Of a stretch of 64,000 bases of DNA, positions 32,001-40,114 are shown piece after piece. The stretch spans positions 1-64,000 of the forward strand of contig DATNBR010000018.1 in the NCBI GenBank assembly GCA_035571875.1, written 5' to 3'. The notes below the pieces were generated by a model that worked only from the letters and a program-made list of their open reading frames with translations, searched no databases and had not been told where the DNA came from. The position numbers and the translations under genes are program-made. Numbering within the stretch: the stretch's first letter is position 1; every line of letters begins with the position of its first letter. The stretch comes from Parafrigoribacterium_A sp035571875. GTDB taxonomy: Bacteria; Actinomycetota; Actinomycetes; Actinomycetales; Microbacteriaceae.

Positions 32001-32938
32001 CGCACGCGCACCTTCGGGTTCAGTACTCCGTAGAGCAGGTCGATCACCAGGTTGACGATGATCACGAACAGGGTGAAGAAGACGCCGACGCCGAGAACCA
32101 CAGGCAGGTCGTGCGACGTGGTCGCCTGGGTGACCATGGTGCCGAGGCCCGGGAGCACGAAGACGTTCTCGACGAAGACGGCCCCGGTGAGCGCGCCGAC
32201 GACGGTGAGACCGAGCACGGTCAGCGAGGGAAGAGAGGCGTTGCGCAGCACGTGCTTGAGTACGATCGAGCGCTCGCGAACGCCGGTTGCGCGCAGAACC
32301 CGAATGTAGTCGCGGGCGAGCACATCCATCGCGGAGTCGCGCATCTGCTTGGCCACGATGGTGACGCCGCCGAGGGAGAGCGCCGCTACGGGGAGGATGA
32401 GCGACAGGAGCCAGCCGCCCGGGTTGTCGGCGAACTGGATGTAGCCGGTGGCGGGGAAGATGCGGATGGCGACCGCGAACAGCGCGACGAGGAGGATGGC
32501 GACCCAGTAGCTCGGCAGCGCGAGGCCGACGAGGGAGATGGCGTCGAGAAACCTGCCGAGCGCTCCGCCGCGCACGGCGCTCAGGAGGCCGAGGCCCGTG
32601 CCGAGCACGGCGATGACGAGCGTCGACAGCAGCATGAGGGAGAGGGTCACGGGCACCCGGGCGAGGATCAGCTTGACCACGGGGTCGCCGCTGAACACGG
32701 ATTCACCGAAGTCGCCGCGCACGACGCCGCCGAGCCACGAGGCGTACTGCGACAGCAGCGGCTGGTTCAGCCCGAGCTGCTGCCTGAGTCGCTCGATCGA
32801 GTCAGGGGTGGCGTTGGCACCCAGGATGGTGCGCGCCGGGTCTCCCGGAACAAGAGACATGAGGAAGAAGATCGCGATCGAGGAGATGACGATCAGGACG
32901 ACCGACAGCAGTAGTCGAGTGACGATGAGTCGAACCAT
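31997..32938 (-). CDS. ABC transporter permease (DppB/OppB-type)
   Basis: 313 residues with about six membrane helices. The N-terminal signature L-P-G-D-P-A-type segment is seen as L-V-P-G-D-P-A-R, and the inner loop as L-R-A-T-G-V-R-E-R-S-I-V-L-K-H-V-L. Partner of the fused DppC-DppD protein. It is the second gene of the operon, 68 bases after the binding-protein gene, with a stable hairpin in the gap. Confidence 0.94.
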   Translation of the reverse strand: MVRLIVTRLLLSVVLIVISSIAIFFLMSLVPGDPARTILGANATPDSIERLRQQLGLNQPLLSQYASWLGGVVRGDFGESVFSGDPVVKLILARVPVTLSLMLLSTLVIAVLGTGLGLLSAVRGGALGRFLDAISLVGLALPSYWVAILLVALFAVAIRIFPATGYIQFADNPGGWLLSLILPVAALSLGGVTIVAKQMRDSAMDVLARDYIRVLRATGVRERSIVLKHVLRNASLPSLTVLGLTVVGALTGAVFVENVFVLPGLGTMVTQATTSHDLPVVLGVGVFFTLFVIIVNLVIDLLYGVLNPKVRVR

Positions 32939-32955
32939 GGATGCGGTGCTCCAGA

Positions 32956-32981
32956 GGGCCCGGCCGGCGAAGGCCGGGCCC
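32956..32981 (-). promoter_or_regulatory. Hairpin between binding-protein and permease genes
   Basis: Perfect 10-base arms GGGCCCGGCC (32956-32965) and complement (32972-32981) with a 6-base loop, no T-run. Such hairpins commonly stabilise the binding-protein mRNA or partly terminate transcription, giving excess binding protein. Confidence 0.6.
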
Positions 32982-33006
32982 CATCGATGGGTGAGTGGAC
33001 AGCCTG

Positions 33007-34593
33007 TTACTTCGTGCGCTTCCAGGCGTACTTCGCGTCAGGTGCCTGCGGCAGCGGGTTCGGGTTGAGCGCCGAAGCCCGCACGTTGGTGATCGTCTTG
33101 CCGATGGCGAAGACGTTCTCCGTCGAAATCGCCGGTGCGAACACTCCGGCATCGTTGGCCGCCTTGGTGAGCTTCTCGTACGCTGCGGTTCGGGCCGAAG
33201 CACTCGTGCTCGACTGCGCCGCCGCGTACAGGCTGTTCAGCGACTCGTAGGTGTTGCCGAACGGGTTCGTGACACCCGGCTGGGTGAAGTTCGTCACCAC
33301 CTGCGCCGAGTTGGTTCCGACGACCGGCCAGATCAGGGCCGGGAACTGCTTCGAGAGCGCGCCCTGGATGAAGTCCGGCACCGAGTTCTTCACCACGAGG
33401 TTGACCTTGATGCCGATCTTGCCGAGGTCGCCCGCGATGGCCTGGGAGATCGTGGTCTGGCTGTCGAGGATGTTCTCGGTCAGCACCGTCAGCTCGAAGC
33501 CGTCGGGGTAGCCGCCCTTCGCGAGCAGCGACTTGGCCTTCTTGACGTCGTACTCGAATCCGTAGTTCGCGACGTGACCATCGGTGCCCTTCGCACCCAT
33601 TTGACCGTTGGGCTGGGTGTAGTCGGCGCTGAGCGCGGATGCCAGAGCGTCACGATCGATGGCCAGGGCGATCGCCTGCCGCACGTCCGCGTTCGCCAGG
33701 GCCGGGCTCAGGGTGCCTTCCGTGTCGGCGAGGGTGAGACCCCAGGTGAAGAACGGTGCTGCGACGAGCTTCAGGCCCGCTGCCTTCACGGTGGCCGCGG
33801 TCGTCGGCGAGACGCCGGCGAAGTCGACCTGGCCCGTGGTGACCGCGGACGAGACCGCGCTCGGGTCGCCGATCACCTTGACGACGACCTTGTCGAACTG
33901 CTGGGCATCCGGATTGAAGTACTTCTTGTTGCGCACGAAGGTGTACGAGGAACCGGAGACGGAGTCCGACGCCGAGTAGGTGTACTGTCCGGTGCCGTCG
34001 CTCGCGGTGAGCAGTCCCTTCGGATCAGCGAGGCCCTTCGGACCGATGATCTGGCCGACACTCCAGTACTGCGACAGGTAATACGGAGCATCCGGATACG
34101 CCGACTTGTAGGTGATCACGACGGTGTCGGCGTCGGGGGTCGCAATGGTGTCGACCGGGCCTGCGTACCTGGCGTCGCCGCCGCCCGCCTTCATCATGTA
34201 CTCGATGGAGGCCTTCACAGCGGCCGCATCGAGCTTCGCGCCGTCGGTGAAGGTGACGCCCTTGCGGATGGTGAGCGTGAGCTTGGTGTTGCCGTCAGAC
34301 AGCGCCCACTTCGTCGCGAGGTCGGGGATGAGCTTGCCGTCACCGGTCTGGTAGATGAGCGAGTCGTAGGGTAGCGAGGTGAAGATGGCGCTGCCACCGG
34401 AACCGCCGAGCGCGGGGTTCAGGCTGATCGGCACGCCGGCGAACTGCGTGGTGAGGGTTCCACCCTTGCTGCTGGTGCTCGCCGAGTCAGTGCTCGATGA
34501 GGCGGAAGAACAGGCTGTGGCGCCGAAAGCGACCGCCAGGGTAGTGACGGCGACCAACGCGGTTTGCCACGCGGGTCTGTGTGATGCAGACAT
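33007..34593 (-). CDS. Extracellular solute-binding lipoprotein, family 5 (peptide type)
   Basis: 528 residues. A lipoprotein signal ends with F-G-A-T-A-C, placing the lipidated cysteine at 28, followed by a Ser-rich linker. The rest has the SBP_bac_5 pattern: L-N-P-A-L-G-G near 65, T-L-T-I-R-K-G-V-T-F-T-D-G, and A-L-A-I-D-R-D-A-L. The ATG at 34593 has AAGGAG seven bases upstream and was preferred to an in-frame codon 15 bases earlier. First gene of the ten-gene minus-strand operon. The ligand is unknown; this class takes peptides but also sugars, opines and nickel chelates. Confidence 0.94.
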   Translation of the reverse strand: MSASHRPAWQTALVAVTTLAVAFGATACSSASSSTDSASTSSKGGTLTTQFAGVPISLNPALGGSGGSAIFTSLPYDSLIYQTGDGKLIPDLATKWALSDGNTKLTLTIRKGVTFTDGAKLDAAAVKASIEYMMKAGGGDARYAGPVDTIATPDADTVVITYKSAYPDAPYYLSQYWSVGQIIGPKGLADPKGLLTASDGTGQYTYSASDSVSGSSYTFVRNKKYFNPDAQQFDKVVVKVIGDPSAVSSAVTTGQVDFAGVSPTTAATVKAAGLKLVAAPFFTWGLTLADTEGTLSPALANADVRQAIALAIDRDALASALSADYTQPNGQMGAKGTDGHVANYGFEYDVKKAKSLLAKGGYPDGFELTVLTENILDSQTTISQAIAGDLGKIGIKVNLVVKNSVPDFIQGALSKQFPALIWPVVGTNSAQVVTNFTQPGVTNPFGNTYESLNSLYAAAQSSTSASARTAAYEKLTKAANDAGVFAPAISTENVFAIGKTITNVRASALNPNPLPQAPDAKYAWKRTK

Positions 34594-34652
34594 GTTGCTC
34601 CTTTGCAATGAGTGCGAGTACTGATCGACGCGGCCTCCGCGTCGAGGATGAA

Positions 34653-34673
34653 AGTATCAGCTAAACTGATACT
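34653..34673. promoter_or_regulatory. Perfect palindromic operator between importer operon and divergent hydrolase
   Basis: AGTATCAG (34653-34660), five-base spacer CTAAA, CTGATACT (34666-34673): an exact inverted repeat 60 bases from the lipoprotein ATG and 37 bases from the divergent ATG. It overlaps TA-rich -10-like hexamers on both strands (TAAACT, GATACT). Size and position fit a MarR- or TetR-dimer site controlling both directions. Confidence 0.7.
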
Positions 34674-34709
34674 CACGCAATAGGCCCATCTGCCCCGAGA
34701 GGTTACGCA

Positions 34710-36107
34710 ATGTCGCGTCCCGTTTCCGAGTCGATCCCGATCGACAGGCGTTCCGTCCCCTTCGGCACGGCATTCCTGCCGGAGCTGAACATGGGCATTG
34801 ATCTGTCCCGCTACGGCTACGCGGAGGAAGAATACCTGTTCCGCGGCACGGCGACGGTGTGGCGCCACGGCGCCGGCGGTAACCACGAGGCGGTGCGTTC
34901 CGACCTGCCGTTCTGCACCAGGGTGCTCGTGCGACGCCCGGCATCCGGTCTAAGCTCGGGGCTCCTGCAGGTCGAGCCGCTGCATCCGGATCTCGACTCT
35001 GCGCTCGTCTGGAACGCTATCCACCCGTGGATCCTGCGCGGTCGACACAGTTGGATGGGCGTCACCGTCTTTGCGCCCGTCGCGCGCCAGCTCGCGGAGT
35101 TCGTTGATCCGGAGCGCTACGGCGAGGTCGACATCCCCGAAGACGGGATGCTCTACGACGTGCTGGGCGCGGCGATCCGCTCGGCCATCGCCGGTGACTT
35201 CGGGCCGATGACCGCCGACCGGATCATCCTGGCGGGGATGTCGGCGACCGGCAGCTTCACGAGGGTGACGCTGCAAGACGGTTTCCACGAGCGATGGACG
35301 CGCGCCGACGGCCGCAGACTCATCGATGGCTATGTGATCGGTATCTCATCCGGCGGTGCGGGCATGGCCGGCTACCCCTCGCTGTCGCCCGAGGATGCCG
35401 AGCTCGCGCCCGACGATCCGCGCCGCACCATCGCGCCCCGCGACGCCGTCGCGTTCGAGGTGTTGAGCGAGACCGAGGCGGAGACCCACGAGCGGGTCAC
35501 GCGCGAGGACTCCGACGAGCCCGGATCGCTGTACCGGCTCTACGAGATCGGCGCGACGGCGCACATAGAGGCGCATCCGAGCGTGCTCACCAACCTGCAG
35601 CAGTACGAGCGTCGCGGCGGTGTGCGCCCCGCCTTCGAGGTGCGGGAGCAGCGGTCCGACGCGCGGTTCGACCTCTACCTGCGTGGCGCGTTCGAGGCGA
35701 TGGAGCGCTGGCTGGCGAACGGCGAGCTCCCACCGAGAGCAGAACGATTCCAGCACCTCACCGGCACCGAGGAACTCGTGCGGGATGCCGAGGGCAATGT
35801 CCTCGGCGGGGTTCGAACGCCGTGGCTCACGGTGCCGACCGCCGCCTACGCGCCGCACAGCACGGCATCCGAGGAGTCGGAGAGGCCGCCAGAATGGATG
35901 CCGTTCGGCGACCCGCAGATGCTCGCTCGCCTCGTCGGCAGCATGCACCCGTTCTCGATCGCGGAGTTGCGCGAGCGCTACGGCTCACGCGCGACCTACC
36001 TCGACCGCTTCACGCTCGCGGTGCGCGACGAGGTGCGTCGCGGGCTGCTCTTGGAGGAGGACGCCGACGAGCTGCTGCGTGACGCGCCGGCTCGCTGGCG
36101 CGGTTGA
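34710..36107 (+). CDS. Alpha/beta hydrolase domain protein (PF20091-like)
   Basis: 465 residues. The nucleophile region is I-L-A-G-M-S-A-T-G-S-F with S178, preceded by a long N-terminal part containing Y-L-F-R-G-T-A and F-C-T-R-V-L-V-R-R-P, typical of a large, poorly characterised hydrolase family. A likely acid/base region is the C-terminal M-H-P-F-S. No signal peptide is present. Divergent from the importer operon across the palindrome at 34653-34673, so the two hydrolases, importer and CoA genes probably serve one substrate (inference). Confidence 0.78.
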   Translation: MSRPVSESIPIDRRSVPFGTAFLPELNMGIDLSRYGYAEEEYLFRGTATVWRHGAGGNHEAVRSDLPFCTRVLVRRPASGLSSGLLQVEPLHPDLDSALVWNAIHPWILRGRHSWMGVTVFAPVARQLAEFVDPERYGEVDIPEDGMLYDVLGAAIRSAIAGDFGPMTADRIILAGMSATGSFTRVTLQDGFHERWTRADGRRLIDGYVIGISSGGAGMAGYPSLSPEDAELAPDDPRRTIAPRDAVAFEVLSETEAETHERVTREDSDEPGSLYRLYEIGATAHIEAHPSVLTNLQQYERRGGVRPAFEVREQRSDARFDLYLRGAFEAMERWLANGELPPRAERFQHLTGTEELVRDAEGNVLGGVRTPWLTVPTAAYAPHSTASEESERPPEWMPFGDPQMLARLVGSMHPFSIAELRERYGSRATYLDRFTLAVRDEVRRGLLLEEDADELLRDAPARWRG

Positions 36108-36115
36108 CCGCGTGC

Positions 36116-36709
36116 TCAGACGGCGGCGCCCGCGCGGGCCGCGGCGTTGAACAGGTCGTCGACGAGGGCGTCTACCTCGCGCGGTGTGAGCGGCTCTGGA
36201 GCGAAGATCGCCCGGTAGGTGATGGGCGAGACGACGTAGTTGATCAACTGGTCCGCGGTCGGCACGGCGCCCCCCGGCTCGGCTTCCGCTCGCGCGCTCC
36301 CGCGCTCGACCAGAATCGCCGCCTCGCGCCGTCGATTGATCGTGCAGTCGCTGGTGCCCGCATTGGCCAGCGCGGCTCCAGCCCGCAACAGCGACCGGTT
36401 TGCGGGGGTGCCGAAGTGCTCGGCGAGTTCGTGCGCCCATGCGCGGATGTCATCTTCGAACGACCCGGAATTGGGCAGGGGGCGTTCGGGGTCGAGCCGG
36501 TAGGCGGCCACCTCGTTGATGAGGGTGGAGAGGTCGCCCCAGCGGCGGTAGATGCTCGTGGCGTTGACGCCGGCACGTTCGGCGATCAGCGCGATCGTGA
36601 CGTTCTCGGCACCGAGTTCGGCGACGAGCGTCTCGACCGCGGAGCGCACCGCCGCGACGACGAGCGAGCTTCGACCGCCGGTTCGTGGCACGCTGGTCTT
36701 GTCGGGCAT
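36116..36709 (-). CDS. TetR-family transcriptional regulator
   Basis: 197 residues. The N-terminal HTH shows V-T-I-A-L-I-A-E-R-A-G-V-N-A-T-S-I-Y-R-R-W-G at about 38-59, typical of TetR. The C-terminal ligand domain resembles the TetR_C_11-like group. It is divergent from an MFS exporter gene with an inverted repeat in between, the usual regulator/pump pair. Convergent with the hydrolase gene, eight bases apart. Confidence 0.92.
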   Translation of the reverse strand: MPDKTSVPRTGGRSSLVVAAVRSAVETLVAELGAENVTIALIAERAGVNATSIYRRWGDLSTLINEVAAYRLDPERPLPNSGSFEDDIRAWAHELAEHFGTPANRSLLRAGAALANAGTSDCTINRRREAAILVERGSARAEAEPGGAVPTADQLINYVVSPITYRAIFAPEPLTPREVDALVDDLFNAAARAGAAV

Positions 36710-36717
36710 GGGACCAT

Positions 36718-36743
36718 GCTAACGCAAAAAGAGTTGCGATAGC
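36718..36743. promoter_or_regulatory. Probable TetR operator
   Basis: GCTAACGCAA (36718-36727), six-base spacer, TTGCGATAGC (36734-36743): 10-base arms with one mismatch, starting eight bases upstream of the tetR ATG. Related half-sites GTTAGCG and CGCAAC recur at about 36754-36774. Confidence 0.6.
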
Positions 36744-36815
36744 GGGCAATCCGGGTTAGCGTACCTCACGCAACATTTATTGCTTTAGCCATTGATTCTG
36801 CTTTTGGAGCGTGCC

Positions 36816-38087
36816 GTGAACGACACCATCGCATCCCCTGTAACGTCCGCCGCGTCCTCGACCGGTGTCGCCGCGGCATCGGGGCGTCGCACCGCCCCAC
36901 GCCGTGTCGCCTTCATCGGGTTCTCGGTGATCCTCGTGGTGCTCTTCGCCTCGTCGGCGGCACCGTCGCCCTTCTTCGTCGTGTATCAGGCGGAGTGGGG
37001 ATTCGCCGCCTGGCTCCTGACCTTCGCCTTCGCCGTGTACGCGGTGACCCTGCTCCTCGCCCTGCTCACGGTGGGGTCGCTCTCCGATCACATCGGCAGG
37101 CGACCCGTGCTGATCGGTGCGCTGATTCTGCAGGTGGTTGCCATGGTGCTGTTTGCCTTCGCGCCGAACATCGAGACCGTCGTGCTGGCTCGAGCGCTTC
37201 AGGGCGTCGCCACGGGCGCGGCCACCGGCGCGTTCTCGGCCGCCCTCACCGACCTGGCTCCCGCCCACAACCGGGCACTCGGCGCCTCGATGAGCGGCCT
37301 CGCCTCGGTCGGTGGCCTCGCGGTCGGCGCGATCTTCGCCGGGATCGCGATCCAGACCGAAGCCGAGCCGATCGCCAGCACCTTTCTCGTGCTTGCCGGA
37401 ATCTTTGTGGCCGCGCTCGCGTTCGTGATTGTCGCCCCTGAGACGATCAGCCCGAGGGCGGGTGCCCTGCGCAGCCTGGTTCCCCGGGTTGCGGTTCCAC
37501 GCCACGCTCGTGCAGAGTTCTTCAGCGCGATTCCGGTGATTCTCGCCGGGTGGATGACCGGCGGACTCTTCCTGGGGCTGGTGCCGCAGATTCTCCGCGA
37601 CGTCTTCCAGCTCAGCAGTGGACTCTTCAGCGGTGGCGCGATCGCCGTGCTCTCGCTGGTGGGCGCCGTGTCCATCCATCTCAGTCGCCGCCTCGCGGCC
37701 CGTCCCGTCGTCGTGGCGGGCGCACTCGCCCTGCTCCTGGGGGTGGGCGCTATCGCGACCTCGTTCCTCCTCGGCTCGGTCGCCCTCCTCGCGGTCGGCA
37801 CCACCGTCACGGGCGTGGGCTTCGGCATCGCCTTCGCCGGCGAACTGCGCCTGATCGCACCGCTGGCCGAATCGCACCAGCGAGGCGAGATGTTTGCCGC
37901 CATCTATGTCGTGGCGTACCTCTCTCTCGGGGTGCCCGCGATCGTCGCCGGCGCCGTGGCGAGCGTCTTCGGCCTGGTACCGACGGCCGTCGGCTACACG
38001 CTTATTGCCGTCCTCAGCGCGGCTGTGGGCATCCTCATCCACCTCGCCCGAGCGCGCAGTCTCGCGGCTGCGAACCGCGCGCAGTGA
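36816..38087 (+). CDS. MFS transporter (drug-efflux type)
   Basis: 423 residues, about 12 membrane helices. The loop 2-3 motif is D-H-I-G-R-R-P-V-L-I-G, the major-facilitator signature. The GTG at 36816 has GGAG six bases upstream and is preferred to a TTG 24 bases earlier. Proton-driven efflux of an unknown compound is likely given the divergent TetR gene. Confidence 0.92.
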   Translation: MNDTIASPVTSAASSTGVAAASGRRTAPRRVAFIGFSVILVVLFASSAAPSPFFVVYQAEWGFAAWLLTFAFAVYAVTLLLALLTVGSLSDHIGRRPVLIGALILQVVAMVLFAFAPNIETVVLARALQGVATGAATGAFSAALTDLAPAHNRALGASMSGLASVGGLAVGAIFAGIAIQTEAEPIASTFLVLAGIFVAALAFVIVAPETISPRAGALRSLVPRVAVPRHARAEFFSAIPVILAGWMTGGLFLGLVPQILRDVFQLSSGLFSGGAIAVLSLVGAVSIHLSRRLAARPVVVAGALALLLGVGAIATSFLLGSVALLAVGTTVTGVGFGIAFAGELRLIAPLAESHQRGEMFAAIYVVAYLSLGVPAIVAGAVASVFGLVPTAVGYTLIAVLSAAVGILIHLARARSLAAANRAQ

Positions 38088-38218
38088 CCGCCGGCAGTCG
38101 GTCCGATGAGAGACTTCACAGGCGCGTGCCCCGTGTTATCGGTCCTCACAATGTCTGATCTGGCCATTCCATAGATTTCGCACAGCCGCCGCGAGGCTGG
38201 CGGTGGTCAGATGCTGGC

Positions 38219-39634
38219 ATGTCAGTACAGCAACTTGCGCCGCCGCCTCGCACGCGGCAGTCTGTGCCTCAGCGGCCGGCTGAGCGCCATCGCAAGCGGA
38301 TGCGTCGCGCAGATGTGCTCGTCGTGCTGAGTTGGGTGTCCGTCGCGATCGTCATCGCGCTTTTCCTGGCGAACGGAATCGCGACCGCCTTCGCCACCGC
38401 GTCGGATGCCGTCACGAGCGTCGGCATCCTGTGTGGACTCGTCGGCACCGACCTGATCCTGCTCATGATGGTACTCGCCGCGCGCGTGCCGATCATCGAT
38501 CGCACTTTCGGGCACGACAAGGCGATGCTGCTGCACCGCAAGCTCGGAAAGCCCGCCTTCTCTCTTCTGGTCGGCCACGGCATCCTGCTGCTCATCGGCT
38601 ACGGCATGGCCTCTCGAGTGAACCCGATCGCCGAGATCGGCGTGATGTGGACGACACTGTCGGAAATGCCACTCGCCTTTCTGGCGTTCGGTCTGCTCCT
38701 CGTCGTCATCGTCTCCTCGCTCGTGGCTGTGCGACGTCGCTTTCCCTATGAGGCCTGGCACGTCATTCACCTGCTCACCTACGTCGCGGTGCTCGTTGCC
38801 ATTCCCCACCAGCTCAGCGTCGGTCGCCTCTTTGTCGACGGCACGCTGCAGCGCACCTACTGGCTCGCCCTCTATGTCGTGGTCGCAACTCTCCTCATCG
38901 TCTATCGCTTTCTGCTGCCGATCGTGCGCTCGCTTCGGCACTCGCTCCGAGTGCGCCGCGTCGTGCAGGTCGCTGACGGCGTCGTGTCCATCGAACTGAG
39001 CGGGCGGCGCCTTCGCGAACTGGGTGCTTCTGGCGGGCAATTCCTGGTGTGGCGGTTCTGGACCGGCAAGACCTGGTGGCACGCGCATCCGCTGTCGCTG
39101 TCTGCTGTGCCATCAGAGTCGAGGGTGCGCATCACCGTTCGCGCCCTGGGGAGGGGGTCCGCTGCGCTCGCCACCCTCCCGGTGGGAACACGGGTGTCGA
39201 TCGAGGGACCGTACGGCATCTTCACGCAGGATGCGCGCACGCTCCCGAACGCGGTCATGGTGGCAGCGGGCATCGGCGTCACGCCCATCCGCGCGCTCGT
39301 CGAGCAGGCAGACCTCCTGCCCGGCGAGGCCGTCGTCATCGTGCGTGCGGCGAGCGACCAGCCTCCCTATCTCTGGCAGGAACTGCGCGAGGTGTGCGCG
39401 AGCAAGGGCGTCGCCGTCTTTCTCGTCGAGGGATCGCGCTCACGGGTTGTCGACTCCTGGCAGTCCGCCGAAGCCGTGCAGCGGGGATACACTCTCGCTT
39501 CGTACGCGCCGAATGTGGCGAAGTCCGACCTGTATGTGTGCGGGCCCGCCCGCTGGAGCGATCTGGTGATCCGGGAGGCTCGCTCCCTGGGGCTGCGGCA
39601 GGGCCAGATCCACGTGGAGAGGTTCGACTGGTGA
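38219..39634 (+). CDS. Ferric-reductase-like transmembrane / FAD-NAD(P)H oxidoreductase
   Basis: 471 residues. Six membrane helices (about 30-240) contain candidate haem-ligand histidines (L-L-H-R-K-L-G-K, V-G-H-G-I-L-L, W-H-V-I-H-L-L-T, A-I-P-H-Q-L). The cytoplasmic half has the FAD site W-H-A-H-P-L-S-L-S, the P-Y-G-x-F segment and the NAD(P) site A-A-G-I-G-V-T-P-I-R, ending in C-G-P-A and E-R-F-D-W. It would pass electrons from NAD(P)H across the membrane. The stop overlaps the GTG of the FMN-binding protein gene, giving it an obvious redox partner. 38088-38218 holds only its leader; no operator was recognised there. Confidence 0.88.
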   Translation: MSVQQLAPPPRTRQSVPQRPAERHRKRMRRADVLVVLSWVSVAIVIALFLANGIATAFATASDAVTSVGILCGLVGTDLILLMMVLAARVPIIDRTFGHDKAMLLHRKLGKPAFSLLVGHGILLLIGYGMASRVNPIAEIGVMWTTLSEMPLAFLAFGLLLVVIVSSLVAVRRRFPYEAWHVIHLLTYVAVLVAIPHQLSVGRLFVDGTLQRTYWLALYVVVATLLIVYRFLLPIVRSLRHSLRVRRVVQVADGVVSIELSGRRLRELGASGGQFLVWRFWTGKTWWHAHPLSLSAVPSESRVRITVRALGRGSAALATLPVGTRVSIEGPYGIFTQDARTLPNAVMVAAGIGVTPIRALVEQADLLPGEAVVIVRAASDQPPYLWQELREVCASKGVAVFLVEGSRSRVVDSWQSAEAVQRGYTLASYAPNVAKSDLYVCGPARWSDLVIREARSLGLRQGQIHVERFDW

Positions 39635-40110
39635 GGGTTCGCGCGGTGATCGGGGCGGTGCTCGCCTCCGGAGCGGTCATCCTGGGCGGCTGGGAGGCCG
39701 GCGCCCAGCATGCAGCGACGCACACGGTGCCCGCGACCACGCCGAAGTCCGCTGGCACGGCCGCTCCGGCGCCACAGCCGAGCGGCAGTTCGGCCGCGCC
39801 GACGCCGACGCCCGCTGGTCCGAGCGTCGCGGACGGCACCTACCGGGGTTCGCTCGTCGCCACCGATTACGGCACCGTTCGGGTGTCTGTCACGATCTCC
39901 GGCGGCAGGATCACGGACATCACGCCACTCAAGTTGACGGATGACGGCGGGCGATCAGTGCAGATCAGTCGCCAGGCCGCGCCGATCCTCCGCTCCGAGG
40001 TGCTGAAGGCGCAGTCGGCGAACGTCGACAGCGTCAGCGGAGCGACCTACACGACCGAGGGCTATCTCACCTCGCTGCAGGCGGCGCTCGACAGCGCCCA
40101 CTTCGGCTGA
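39631..40110 (+). CDS. Exported FMN-binding domain protein (covalent flavoprotein)
   Basis: 159 residues, GTG start overlapping the reductase stop. An N-terminal hydrophobic export segment (about 3-22) and a Thr/Ala/Pro linker (about 30-66) precede an FMN-bind domain with the attachment motif D-S-V-S-G-A-T (133-139). The threonine at 139 is the expected phosphoester site for FMN. The modifying enzyme ApbE is the next gene. No lipobox cysteine is present, so it is either anchored by the helix or secreted. Confidence 0.88.
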   Translation: MRVRAVIGAVLASGAVILGGWEAGAQHAATHTVPATTPKSAGTAAPAPQPSGSSAAPTPTPAGPSVADGTYRGSLVATDYGTVRVSVTISGGRITDITPLKLTDDGGRSVQISRQAAPILRSEVLKAQSANVDSVSGATYTTEGYLTSLQAALDSAHFG

Positions 40111-40114
40111 CGTC

